20,024 nt of DNA from a virus. The translations under genes and the position numbers were made by a program. Of the stretch, positions 6,428-14,093 are shown in pieces. The notes under the pieces are model-generated. The model saw nothing but the letters and a program-made list of their open reading frames with translations. It did not search any database and was not told where the DNA came from. The stretch spans positions 1-20,024 of the IMG/VR virus record IMGVR_UViG_3300032288_002231, one strand, 5' to 3'. Numbering within the stretch: the first letter of the stretch is position 1; each line of letters begins with the position of its first letter.

Positions 6428-8122
6428 TTAGGAACGCAAAGCCTTAACCAAGGAATCGACCGTCAACTTTCCATCAGCGGGAACTACCGAAATCGGCTTC
6501 TCGCCACGGAAGATCACCCTTCGACGGTCTTCAAGGAGATTCTTCCAGTTTGCCTTTTTGGAATCCGCCAGAATCCCAAGGAATGCTTCGGTGATCGCAT
6601 ACTTGGGAAGGGCGGCTTCCTCACACGCCTTGCGGGCCTCATCAATTGATTTTTCCCGACGATCCCGGGCGCGGTAAGCGTCCACTTCCTCAAGGATTCG
6701 GGCCAGCGCCGGGGAAGGTTTCCGCCTCAAAGACTCCTCAGTCTTTTCGGGTTCCTTCTCATCTTCGGCTTCTTCAGTTTCCTCATCATCGGACATATCG
6801 GCTTCTTCAATGTCCGGGGCGGATTCAGCGTCATCCGCTTCCATCTCGCCGCCTTGGCCCATCAGGGCAAGCAGCTTGGCCACCTTTTCTTCGGCTCCCA
6901 GCGAATCGTCCATCACGATGTCGCCAACCTGATCCTTGATGGAATCCTCATAGCCGCCTTCTTCCCCATCCTCTTTCTGGACCGGGAACAATTCTGGTTC
7001 TTCCATGCCATCAGCCTCCTTGGTTGGATCACCCTCAGAAATATCCTGAACATTCCTCAAGAAATCCAATAGAGCTTGCGTATTCTTCTCAACGGCTTGC
7101 ATGGCTCCCGGCCCGGGGAATCTGTCAGCAATTGCCGTGTACAAATCGTTAAGCTTGGATTTTGTTTTTGGACCGGCCTTATCAAAAAGCGGGTACATTG
7201 ATTTGTACAAATCGTTAAACATCTGAGGACCGTCTTTTAACTTTTTCAGATTGTTCTGAAAAATCAGAACTTTCCTGAAAAGTTCGCTAACCTCAGAGCT
7301 TGGAACTTTCCCCGCCTCCACCCGCGGCTTTGGCTTGGGGATGACTTTGTCTTCTTCTTTCATGGATTCTTTCTCTGGCTTGTAACCTTTGCCGCGTCGA
7401 TCAATTTGATATCTAATCTCGCTCAATTCATCCTGTAGTTTTTTTTGAGCCGAAACATCTGGATCGCTTCCGTGTTTTGAAAGCAATTCAGAATATGAAA
7501 GATTGCCCCAGCCCTTTGCAATAATCTTGTCATTCAATTGGGAATCTTTGGATTTCAACTTATTCTCAGCATTCCTCAACTCAGACAAAGACATTTGCCT
7601 TGGCTGCTTGGCCTCCACAATGGATTTTGCCTTCATAACACACTCCATCAGCCCCGCGGTGGTTGCTGGTTCTGCCACCAGATCAACCGAAGTAACCTCA
7701 ACGATTTCCTCAATTTCTTCCACGCCTTCCCGGTTCAGTTTCGTCCGGGCTTGGGCATTGTGGCTGAGGCCGACAGCGGACGGGTCATTAGCCGCCCACC
7801 ATGCGAAGCCTTCCGCGAGGGGATGCTTGGGGTTGTAGGACAGGTCAGCGTAAATCCCGTCTGCTTCCAACCGGGGATTCACCAGCCGACCGAATCGATC
7901 CTCATACGAACGGGGCTCATCCCCCTTGGGATGGTCAATGTTGACCATTGCCCCATCGTATTTCTCAAGGGCTTTACGCATCACCTCAACGGGGTATTTG
8001 CGTCCATTCTTGGATTCAACCCCAAGGACTTTCACGCCCTTGATCATGGGAGCATCCCCCGCCCCGGTCGGGAGGGGGTTGCGTTCCTCATGGATGGAAA
8101 CAATCTGGCTCATCACTTCCAT
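6428..8122 (-). CDS. Prohead protease fused to a long acidic scaffold-like region
   Basis: The protein has 564 residues; the start is set by GGAGG 9 bases before ATG 8122. Residues about 25-165 form a prohead-protease domain with NIDHP (His64), GLSHNAQ (Ser120) and VTSVDLVAEPA (Asp147), spaced as in herpes-assemblin-like phage proteases. Residues ~168-370 are a Lys/Ser-rich helical segment with clearly more AT-rich DNA than its neighbours. Residues ~370-465 are extremely acidic, and the last ~100 are helical. Such extensions usually act as internal scaffold and are cleaved during head maturation. The start codon lies inside the end of the upstream sigma-like gene (35-base overlap). The middle segment may be a later insertion. 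Domain call for the N-terminus is firm; the scaffold role is inferred. Confidence 0.8.
   Translation of the reverse strand: MEVMSQIVSIHEERNPLPTGAGDAPMIKGVKVLGVESKNGRKYPVEVMRKALEKYDGAMVNIDHPKGDEPRSYEDRFGRLVNPRLEADGIYADLSYNPKHPLAEGFAWWAANDPSAVGLSHNAQARTKLNREGVEEIEEIVEVTSVDLVAEPATTAGLMECVMKAKSIVEAKQPRQMSLSELRNAENKLKSKDSQLNDKIIAKGWGNLSYSELLSKHGSDPDVSAQKKLQDELSEIRYQIDRRGKGYKPEKESMKEEDKVIPKPKPRVEAGKVPSSEVSELFRKVLIFQNNLKKLKDGPQMFNDLYKSMYPLFDKAGPKTKSKLNDLYTAIADRFPGPGAMQAVEKNTQALLDFLRNVQDISEGDPTKEADGMEEPELFPVQKEDGEEGGYEDSIKDQVGDIVMDDSLGAEEKVAKLLALMGQGGEMEADDAESAPDIEEADMSDDEETEEAEDEKEPEKTEESLRRKPSPALARILEEVDAYRARDRREKSIDEARKACEEAALPKYAITEAFLGILADSKKANWKNLLEDRRRVIFRGEKPISVVPADGKLTVDSLVKALRS
7138..7218. 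repeat. Pair of 15-bp direct repeats inside the protease/scaffold gene
   Basis: TGTACAAATCGTTAA occurs exactly at 7138-7152 and again at 7204-7218. The spacing is 66 bases, that is 22 codons in frame. The copies encode FNDLYKS and LNDLYTA within the AT-rich middle segment, so they mark an internal 22-residue repeat in the protein. Confidence 0.8.
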
Positions 8123-8621
8123 AAATGACCGCCTCCTTGATCAAATCCTGAATTTCTGCCAAAACAGCCCGTGGTTCCACAAAAATCATGCCCAACCGAG
8201 CGCAAGCGGTTTCAGGGGTTTCCCCCTCATGCCAAAGCATCTGGACGAATGCCGCGGCTGCCGGGGGCAGACTGGCAACGGCGTCCCGTAAATCCACGCT
8301 GCAATCGTTGATGGCCTCCAACCCGGCTGGCAAGCCAACCTTTGTCTCAATGACGGCCTTCTTGCGTCCCACCGCTTCCCGATACATGGAACCCCAAATC
8401 CATGTGCGGGAATAAGCGCCCAGCGTGATCCCCCGGGTCGGATCGTAATTTTTCAGCCCCTTGAGCAATCCCAACCATCCAGCCTGACACAAATCCTCGT
8501 ATGTGGTCTTGCGCCTGTATCGGCCAATGAACCACCTAGCCATGTGGTGAACCAATGGCTGGTATTTCAGGATTTCAGACTCATCCATCGGGGTGGTTCC
8601 AATGGTGTTCCGGGCTATCAC
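8088..8621 (-). CDS. RNA polymerase sigma-70-like factor (third in the window)
   Basis: The protein has 177 residues and a GTG start at 8621 that overlaps the portal stop (GTGA); a GGGGG tract lies 4 bases upstream. Residues ~18-90 look like sigma region 2: LVHHMARWF, YEDLCQAGWLGLLKGLKNYD, then the G-x-x-x-x-AYSRTWIWGSMYREA segment typical of region 2.3/2.4. A short linker leads to a degenerate region 4 (about 112-165, with ACARLGM-type helices). It would bind host core RNA polymerase and redirect it to phage promoters. Unlike the other two factors it lies inside the head-morphogenesis operon, and it is more distant from them in sequence. A region-2-only anti-host function is possible because region 4 is weak. 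Confidence 0.75.
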   Translation of the reverse strand: MIARNTIGTTPMDESEILKYQPLVHHMARWFIGRYRRKTTYEDLCQAGWLGLLKGLKNYDPTRGITLGAYSRTWIWGSMYREAVGRKKAVIETKVGLPAGLEAINDCSVDLRDAVASLPPAAAAFVQMLWHEGETPETACARLGMIFVEPRAVLAEIQDLIKEAVIYGSDEPDCFHP

Positions 8622-10858
8622 AGTTCCCCCCGGCGGGCCATACTCAACGCGATTGCCACGGCTTGCTGTTGGGGTTTGCCCTCATCCATGAGAAGCTTGA
8701 TTTTGTTGCTGATCTTGTCATCCATCTCTGATTCAGGAACCGCCCCGTCATAAGTTCCAGTCGGTCCTACGATCTCAATCCCTTCCTTTTTGTCTGCCGC
8801 ATCAATCTGCTTAACCAGTTTGGCAGACCACGATTTGCCAGCATCACCGCCCCACAGGAGCCAAGCAATATACCCGGCTGAATCTTCTCCCCATCCTTCC
8901 CCCTGCTTGTCCACCTCGTGCCGGGCGAAATAACTGTGCATCCGTTTGGCGGTTTCGGGGGTGACTTTCTGCCCATTGGACAGCGTGCGAGCCCGGGCAA
9001 CGCCAACCGCGGTTCCACCCCTGCCATGCTTCTTGCGAAGTTCCAATCCCCGGGCGGCAGCTTTGCGGACACCTTCCGGCGGGCTGAAATCAATGTGGGA
9101 ATACTTTTCGGCTTCTGAAATATTCCCGCTAGCAGCCGGATTGGGTTCAATAGGATCAAATATTTGGCCAATCAATTCCTTTGAAACGGCAGGGAACGCC
9201 GCAGACGCAATCGCTTGTGCCGTTTCCAATGGCAAAGCACCTTGGGCAACCTGTGTGGCCAAATCAACCAAGGATGTTACTTGAGCGCCATTTAACGCGG
9301 TGTCTTGAACTTGATCAGGCCCATCGGCCTGTTTTGGCAAATCTGTTGATTGATCGCCCATTGCTGGCGGCTCAATCCCGGGATTGGGATTGGACAGCAT
9401 CGGATTCTTTGCGGATTCTTCTCGGGACTTGGCAATGTTGCGCTGTTCTTCCTCGTAATTCTTGCCGCTGTCCGCGGTGATCGTCTGGGGTGACCACAAG
9501 CCCATGTCGTAATACTGCTTGGCCACCGATGCTTCTTCGTTGCGGTTCCGGCTGACCAGCGACGGCCCCTTGGCCCGAATGGTAACTTGTTCAAACACAT
9601 CCCGGGGGAGCATTCCCATATTCACGGCGTGGGCGATCTGGTTCCAAATCAACGAACGCTCAGGGCGTGTCCGGCGCTCGCCAATGGCTTGGCCCAGCAT
9701 CCGTTGCATACGCTCAAATGTCTTGACCGCGGGAGCCTCGGCAACCAAAGCGGAAGCATAGTTATTGTTTGAGGCGTCAGCGCTCATCATGGTTTCGGTG
9801 ATGCCAAACCGGGAAGCAATCGCCCGCAAATTGGCGTTGAGCGTTTCCACCAGATCGCCGGAACCGACATTCAGGCTCGGGAACTCGTATCCCACATTCC
9901 CGGTAGTTGTCAGGATCGATCCGTATCCCATGTGGCTAATATTTGTGCTTCTAGCCTGAACCGGATCAGTCACCGTGAAATCCGTTGCCGTCCGGGCAAG
10001 TTCAGCAATCGCATCAGGCGGGCTGTCATTCACCTTGCGAATCACGGCAATCTTTGACCGGGCCTTGGCCAATGCAATCATTGATTGCAACACATCCTCG
10101 GCAGCCCGCAGATTGGATTCAACGGCGTAAATCGTCGGGAGCCCTCGCTTGCTGTTGGATTCGCTGTTGATCTTCAGATGCAAAATCTGATCGGCTGGAA
10201 CCAGCGTTGGCGTCAGATCAAACCAAGGGCGTTCAATCACCCAATACCCGGTGATGTCGTGAATATCGTCGTCATCGCATTTGATGCCGAATGAATTGTT
10301 GGGAGTGGTGTCATCAGCCGGGGGGCGGATCAATTCAGGCTCGATAAACCGAATGCGAAGCAATCCATCCGAACCGGCAAAGAACCGCAAGAACGCTTCC
10401 CCGTCAGCGTGCAACCGATAGATGATTTCTGATTCAATTTCAGGCATCCGGTTGTGTTCAACCAACAGGTCAACCAAATCCTGAGTTTTCTTGATCAAGT
10501 CCAGATTGGCCCCGTCATATCGGGCTTGGACGGTGTAAGTGAACCCTGTCCCGACCACATAGTTTCTGTGGGCGTTGATCGCGCTGATGGCAAATTCATT
10601 GTTCCGGGCAATCTGCCGGGAACGATCCCGAATGATCTTGAGTTGCCACCAGTTGATGTACAAGGGCAGCAATTCGCCCGCCATCCGGTTATCCCGGCGG
10701 GTCATGTATTGTTGGGGAACACCGTCAAGGAACCCGTATGGGCCAACCTCGGCAAACAAATCCCGGGTGTCCATGTACGGGAAATAGGGCATGGACGCGT
10801 ATAGGTCCATGCTCTCGCTGATTTTCTTTGGCCCGTCAGCCGGTTTTGAGTCGCTCAT
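8618..10858 (-). CDS. Portal protein with fused C-terminal accessory domain
   Basis: The protein has 746 residues. The first ~480 read as a lambda-type portal: NRMAGELLPLYINWWQLKII near residue 60, RNNEFAISAINAHRNYVVG, and ADQILHLKINSESNSKRGLP near 225-245, followed by VESNLRAAEDVLQSMIALA. It forms the dodecameric channel through which the terminase packages DNA. The last ~160 residues are an added region. Residues 588-685 carry FSPPEGVRKAAARGLELRKK, RMHSYFARHEVDK and AGYIAWLLWGGDAGKSW. Residues ~712-746 carry a KIKLLMDEGKPQQQAVAIAL helix. I recognise both as recurring modules in phage structural or DNA-associated proteins with no assigned activity. The ATG lies in the arm of a hairpin (see 10853-10889). 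Confidence 0.85.
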   Translation of the reverse strand: MSDSKPADGPKKISESMDLYASMPYFPYMDTRDLFAEVGPYGFLDGVPQQYMTRRDNRMAGELLPLYINWWQLKIIRDRSRQIARNNEFAISAINAHRNYVVGTGFTYTVQARYDGANLDLIKKTQDLVDLLVEHNRMPEIESEIIYRLHADGEAFLRFFAGSDGLLRIRFIEPELIRPPADDTTPNNSFGIKCDDDDIHDITGYWVIERPWFDLTPTLVPADQILHLKINSESNSKRGLPTIYAVESNLRAAEDVLQSMIALAKARSKIAVIRKVNDSPPDAIAELARTATDFTVTDPVQARSTNISHMGYGSILTTTGNVGYEFPSLNVGSGDLVETLNANLRAIASRFGITETMMSADASNNNYASALVAEAPAVKTFERMQRMLGQAIGERRTRPERSLIWNQIAHAVNMGMLPRDVFEQVTIRAKGPSLVSRNRNEEASVAKQYYDMGLWSPQTITADSGKNYEEEQRNIAKSREESAKNPMLSNPNPGIEPPAMGDQSTDLPKQADGPDQVQDTALNGAQVTSLVDLATQVAQGALPLETAQAIASAAFPAVSKELIGQIFDPIEPNPAASGNISEAEKYSHIDFSPPEGVRKAAARGLELRKKHGRGGTAVGVARARTLSNGQKVTPETAKRMHSYFARHEVDKQGEGWGEDSAGYIAWLLWGGDAGKSWSAKLVKQIDAADKKEGIEIVGPTGTYDGAVPESEMDDKISNKIKLLMDEGKPQQQAVAIALSMARRGEL

Positions 10859-10889
10859 TTATACAATCCCCCTCAATATGTAAATGAGC
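10853..10889 (-). promoter_or_regulatory. Inverted repeat enclosing the portal ribosome-binding site and start codon
   Basis: GCTCATTTA (10853-10861) and TAAATGAGC (10881-10889) are perfect 9-base inverted arms with a 19-base loop. In the mRNA the GAGGGGG Shine-Dalgarno lies in the loop and the portal ATG (10858-10856) lies in the 3' arm. The element fills nearly the whole gap between terminase and portal. There is no T-tract, so it is not an intrinsic terminator. Translational control is inferred. Confidence 0.6.
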
Positions 10890-10891
10890 AA

Positions 10892-12382
10892 TCAAACCCG
10901 CCCCATAATCCGTTCAGTAAACCCATTCTGCCCTTGGATCAAGCAAGCCAGATTGAACGCGTCCGCAAGGTCTGGCGAGCTTTTCAACCGGCGTTTGGTC
11001 ATCGCTTTGGGTTCCACCATGCGCCGTTGCAAGCTGTCCAGCGTGAACACGGGTTGTTTCAATTCTAACATCAACTGATTGCGAATATCTTCCGGCAGCA
11101 TGGCAATTGATATTTGTTCGGCATCAGCAAGGTCGGATGATGAAAACCACAGTTCAGACCGGAAGTTGGGGAAATCGCCCTCGTAACGGGATCGCAAGGC
11201 TGAATTGATTTCCACGAAATTAAACCGATCGTTGGTTCGGCCTTTCATGTCAACCAGACCGGCCCCAAGCCCGGCGGCATCAATCAGAACGGGAATCTGT
11301 CGGGCGTCCTGTCCGGGTTGGGCGTATTTGATGCAAAGTTCCTTCAGACGGTCAGCAACCATTGTCAGGTTCCAACCGCGGTGGGATTCCATGTGGATGA
11401 TGTTTTGGCCCTTGCGAACGCAGACCGCCGTGCGATCATCACCGAATCGGGCCGGATCGCATCCGATTTGAACCAGCCATGCCGGGTTCATCTGGATTGG
11501 CTGTTGTAAGGCTTGCAATGCCCGTTCAGACCATACGGACGCAACGGAACGGCTGGGCCATCTGCCCAAAACCTGAACCTCAAACAACGGAGATTCCGGC
11601 TCATACCATTGACCGGCCCAATCAAACGCATTGTTGGGCATTTCCTCCCCGGGCTCAATCAACCGGCATTCTTCCCGGACTCGGGCGTCTACGGTTGGTC
11701 GGCTGATTGCCCCGGGAACCTTTTCCTGTCCGGTTGTCACATTAGGGTGTTGAAGGGCAGACATTTCCAACACGGTGTGCTGCCCGGAAGATTCTGCCAG
11801 ATAAGCGGGGCATGAAATGTCATAGGGGTTGTAGATGGCCAAGAAATAATGCCCGGGGCGGTTCGGTTCCACCATCGTTTTTGCCCGATCCCAGAATACA
11901 GCATCTATGCCCGCGGCTTCGTCAAAAACGATCATCTGGTGATCCATGTGACGGCCTTGGAATGAATCGCCCTTGGACGCTGTCAGGCCGTCAATCCAAT
12001 GATCTGGTGAAGATTCCAGCCGGGTTGCCTTGGGCAGCCAATTGGGATCATCAGCTTTGATCCGGCGCAATTCCCGGAACAGCAAATCCTTGACCGATTT
12101 CAAGGTCGGCGCGGTGGTCAAACAGATTCCCGGATTGAATCGATCATAAAACCACGATGCGATTAAAGCTGAGATAAAGGTCTTTCCAACCGAGTGGGCA
12201 GCCCGAACCAGAACGGAATACGGGGGCGTCACAATCGCCCGGCAGATTTCTTCCTGTTGTGGCGTCAGATACAGCCCTTTTGCCCGGGCGTAATCAATCG
12301 GCGTTTCATGTACGATCTTTTCCTTTTTTGGGATTTGGCTTCTGAGCTTCTTGGCTTGCTTGAGCATTCGTTGCAAGTTCAT
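10892..12382 (-). CDS. Terminase large subunit (packaging ATPase and nuclease)
   Basis: The protein has 496 residues. The ATPase domain has Walker A AAHSVGKT at residues 61-68, an ICLTTAPT segment near 86-93, and Walker B MIVFDEA at 150-156. An F-x-G-RH element (141-145) and the IYNPYD coupling segment (184-188) fall between and after these. The C-terminal nuclease is RNase-H-like: GCDPARFGDD (Asp309), LIDAAGLGAG (Asp367) and SPDLADAFNLA (Asp471/474) supply the metal-binding acids. The motor cuts concatemeric DNA and pumps it through the portal encoded next. The ATG lies 77 bases inside the small terminase gene, a long overlap that implies coupled translation. All expected catalytic residues are present. 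Confidence 0.95.
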   Translation of the reverse strand: MNLQRMLKQAKKLRSQIPKKEKIVHETPIDYARAKGLYLTPQQEEICRAIVTPPYSVLVRAAHSVGKTFISALIASWFYDRFNPGICLTTAPTLKSVKDLLFRELRRIKADDPNWLPKATRLESSPDHWIDGLTASKGDSFQGRHMDHQMIVFDEAAGIDAVFWDRAKTMVEPNRPGHYFLAIYNPYDISCPAYLAESSGQHTVLEMSALQHPNVTTGQEKVPGAISRPTVDARVREECRLIEPGEEMPNNAFDWAGQWYEPESPLFEVQVLGRWPSRSVASVWSERALQALQQPIQMNPAWLVQIGCDPARFGDDRTAVCVRKGQNIIHMESHRGWNLTMVADRLKELCIKYAQPGQDARQIPVLIDAAGLGAGLVDMKGRTNDRFNFVEINSALRSRYEGDFPNFRSELWFSSSDLADAEQISIAMLPEDIRNQLMLELKQPVFTLDSLQRRMVEPKAMTKRRLKSSPDLADAFNLACLIQGQNGFTERIMGRV

Positions 12383-12743
12383 TTCTGATTGCCTTCAGTT
12401 CCTTCCGAAGTTCATCCAAATCCGTTCGCTCGTTAATCTTTGCAAACCATTCCGGGTGACGCCTTTCCAGAACCCATGCGCCAGCTTGCCAGTTCTGCTT
12501 GGATGCAGCTTCAATCTTTTTCAGATTATTCTGGATAAACTCGGCTTGAGCCTTTTTCATCTCAGCCCGCAAACGAATATTAAGCGGGCCTTTGGATTGA
12601 TTGGATTTCCAGTTGTATAGCGTCTTTCTGGATATCCCTGCCACTTGGGCAGCAACTATCCACGGGCAACCAATCCTGATTGCATCGCAGATTGCTTTTA
12701 TATAGTCCTCATTCAACTTGAGCGGTTTAGTCTTTCTTTTCAT
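12306..12743 (-). CDS. Small terminase-like DNA-binding protein
   Basis: The protein has 145 residues. The basic N-terminus (MKRKTKPLKL) is followed by a helix-turn-helix at residues 28-48 (IVAAQVAGISRKTLYNWKSN). Then comes a helical oligomerisation region with the KQNWQAGAWVLERRHPEWF pattern that is common in phage small terminases, and a Lys/Gln-rich tail. Small terminases bind the packaging site and regulate the large subunit, and this one directly precedes and overlaps the large-subunit gene. The start has only a weak GGA Shine-Dalgarno, part of an inverted repeat in the upstream gap. A homologous non-terminase HTH protein is possible, but the gene order makes terminase most likely. Confidence 0.8.
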   Translation of the reverse strand: MKRKTKPLKLNEDYIKAICDAIRIGCPWIVAAQVAGISRKTLYNWKSNQSKGPLNIRLRAEMKKAQAEFIQNNLKKIEAASKQNWQAGAWVLERRHPEWFAKINERTDLDELRKELKAIRNELATNAQASQEAQKPNPKKGKDRT

Positions 12744-12751
12744 GCGTATTA

Positions 12752-12782
12752 TTCCAATTGGTCATTTATATATCCATTGGAA
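12752..12782 (-). promoter_or_regulatory. Inverted repeat before the small terminase gene
   Basis: TTCCAAT (12752-12758) and ATTGGAA (12776-12782) are perfect 7-base inverted arms separated by 17 AT-rich bases. The arm nearest the gene contains the weak GGAA that would serve as Shine-Dalgarno for ATG 12743. It could act as an operator next to the TATAAT box or as an RNA hairpin that hides the ribosome-binding site. Either is inference. Confidence 0.45.
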
Positions 12783-12785
12783 AAT

Positions 12786-12791
12786 ATTATA
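12786..12791 (-). promoter_or_regulatory. Possible -10 box (TATAAT) at the early/late junction
   Basis: A perfect TATAAT sits a few bases after the metallophosphoesterase stop codon, in the 52-base AT-rich gap before the terminase operon. A start site about 7 bases downstream would leave a leader of about 35 bases. No TTGACA-like -35 is found at 16-18 bases, so the box may be used by a phage sigma factor, or be coincidental. Confidence 0.4.
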
Positions 12792-12795
12792 CCCA

Positions 12796-13665
12796 TCACG
12801 GTTCCACAACCCGGCTCAAGTATTCCATATTGCCTTTTGTTCGGCTCAACTCGTGTTCGGTGAACCAGCCGCCTAGCGGACGGAATGACCGGCCCTGTTC
12901 AGCGTGCCAGCCGTCGTATTCATCCTTGTACGGCCCGCATCGGATGAAATGTTGCTGGGACCGCTGGAGCTTCCCGTATCGGCTTAAATGGGCAATGACA
13001 TTCTGATCGGTGTTTTTCCAATGCACATGGCCCGACAGGTAATAGTGGGCAAAATATTGCGAGCGTGTCCGGGAATGGTCTATCAGGCCCCGACTCACAG
13101 GGCCACCCCCCCCGTAGCCATGTGAAAAATGTAGCGTACGGGATACAGATCGTTTCTGGTTGCGTTGCTGGTGGAACACCAGATTCACGAATCCCCAATA
13201 CTTCCCCAGTTGCGTTTCGCATTTCGGATTGGCTGATTTGATGGCATAAACCAATCGATCAAGCAGATTGATTTCATGGCGTTTGGTGATGGATGTTTCA
13301 TGGTTGCCGAGGCTGATCAATGCGATATTTTCAGCCCAAGGCTTGAGCCAATCGGCGGCTTGTTTCACCACCTCATCCAGATAATTCCCGACTAGCAATT
13401 CCTCCCTCAGTTCCGACTTGCTGGAACGCGGATCGTATTTGCCACCCATAACATCAAAGAAGTCGCCATAGATGAGGACGGGAGCGCCTTCAGCCTTGGC
13501 CTTGTCCAGATGGCTGGCAAGCAATGCCCGGTCGCATTTCTTGGAATCCCAATGGCAATCAGCCATGTGAAGGATTCGGCGCTTTTGGATCGGGTTGCCC
13601 ACATCCACCACCAGACGATGGACATGAGGTTCAATGTCTTGAATTGTCCACCATCCGGGCATCAT
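12796..13665 (-). CDS. Calcineurin-like metallophosphoesterase
   Basis: The protein has about 289 residues. I place the start at ATG 13665, which overlaps the previous stop as TGATG behind a GAGGA site; a TTG three bases earlier would add one residue, and ATG 13662 is also possible. Counting from the TTG, the five metal-site motifs are all present: MADCHWD (34-41), YGDFFD (67-72), LGNHE (120-124), SHG (182-184) and SGHVHW (212-217). They place two metals for phosphate ester hydrolysis. The tail (~240-290) is aromatic and lacks a transmembrane segment. In a DNA-metabolism block next to RusA it may act on DNA ends like SbcD/Mre11, or on nucleotides or RNA; the sequence does not decide. No SbcC-like partner is present here. 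Confidence 0.85.
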   Translation of the reverse strand: MMPGWWTIQDIEPHVHRLVVDVGNPIQKRRILHMADCHWDSKKCDRALLASHLDKAKAEGAPVLIYGDFFDVMGGKYDPRSSKSELREELLVGNYLDEVVKQAADWLKPWAENIALISLGNHETSITKRHEINLLDRLVYAIKSANPKCETQLGKYWGFVNLVFHQQRNQKRSVSRTLHFSHGYGGGGPVSRGLIDHSRTRSQYFAHYYLSGHVHWKNTDQNVIAHLSRYGKLQRSQQHFIRCGPYKDEYDGWHAEQGRSFRPLGGWFTEHELSRTKGNMEYLSRVVEP

Positions 13666-13862
13666 CAATCCTCATCAGGATCGGGATCATCTTCCAAATC
13701 GCAATGCTCGCCCGATTCAATGATGGATAAACAGATGTTGGAAAGAATGTCAGCGGCGCGGATGGCGTCATCATCATGCCCGGAATTGACGATATGCGCC
13801 ATCCGGTTCATGCACAGGTCAAGGTTGGCTTTCAGTTCAAACCCTGAAAAATGGATTCCCAT
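13665..13862 (-). CDS. Small acidic protein, unknown function
   Basis: The protein has 65 residues, with AGGGG 6 bases before the ATG. The N-terminus is mixed and helical. The second half is strongly acidic and ends in DLEDDPDPDED. No Cys-His cluster, signal peptide or membrane segment is seen. A strongly acidic tail can mimic DNA, but I have no support for an anti-restriction role beyond charge. The gene overlaps the metallophosphoesterase start (TGATG), so the two are probably produced together. Confidence 0.6.
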   Translation of the reverse strand: MGIHFSGFELKANLDLCMNRMAHIVNSGHDDDAIRAADILSNICLSIIESGEHCDLEDDPDPDED

Positions 13863-13865
13863 CGG

Positions 13866-14093
13866 TCACCCCTTGACTTGATCATCACCCAAAGGCTCGA
13901 CATTGATTGCCTTGGCCCCCTCAAGAAGCAGCAAGCGCAATGCCTCAACCGACTCGGAATGAAACAGCACGGCGGCAACCAAAGCCTTTTCAAATTTGCC
14001 CTCAACATAGGCGCAATGGGCTTCGTTGAGCCAATCCCACGATCCGCATTCCGGATGCGGTGGGTATGGTTTTTCAGGGTTGCTTGCTGACAT
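13866..14093 (-). CDS. Small protein, unknown function
   Basis: The protein has 75 residues; its ATG overlaps the preceding TAA as TAATG. The N-terminus is Pro-rich (NPEKPYPPHPECGSW). It is followed by an amphipathic helical region (WLNEAHCAYVEGKFEKALVA, then SVEALRLLLLEGAKAI), with a TPR-like feel in helix pairing, but only one pair can be drawn. No catalytic residues are visible. It lies three bases ahead of the next small gene, so the run from 14773 to 12796 reads as one translationally linked unit. Confidence 0.6.
   Translation of the reverse strand: MSASNPEKPYPPHPECGSWDWLNEAHCAYVEGKFEKALVAAVLFHSESVEALRLLLLEGAKAINVEPLGDDQVKG

Noticed and set aside
7538-8128. Plus-strand open frame of about 196 codons opposite the prohead protease
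   Set aside because: It is antisense to the conserved protease domain with its His, Ser and Asp motifs, with no plausible protein features. A shadow frame.
12752-12782. Inverted repeat before the small terminase as an intrinsic terminator
   Set aside because: The stem is short and AT-rich, with no following U tract. A regulatory or RBS-masking role fits better.
13104-13113. Run of C bases (minus-strand G run) in the metallophosphoesterase gene as a frameshift mutation
   Set aside because: The reading frame continues through it and encodes the glycine-rich GYGGGGP segment right after the catalytic SHG motif, with the later GHVH motif in frame.
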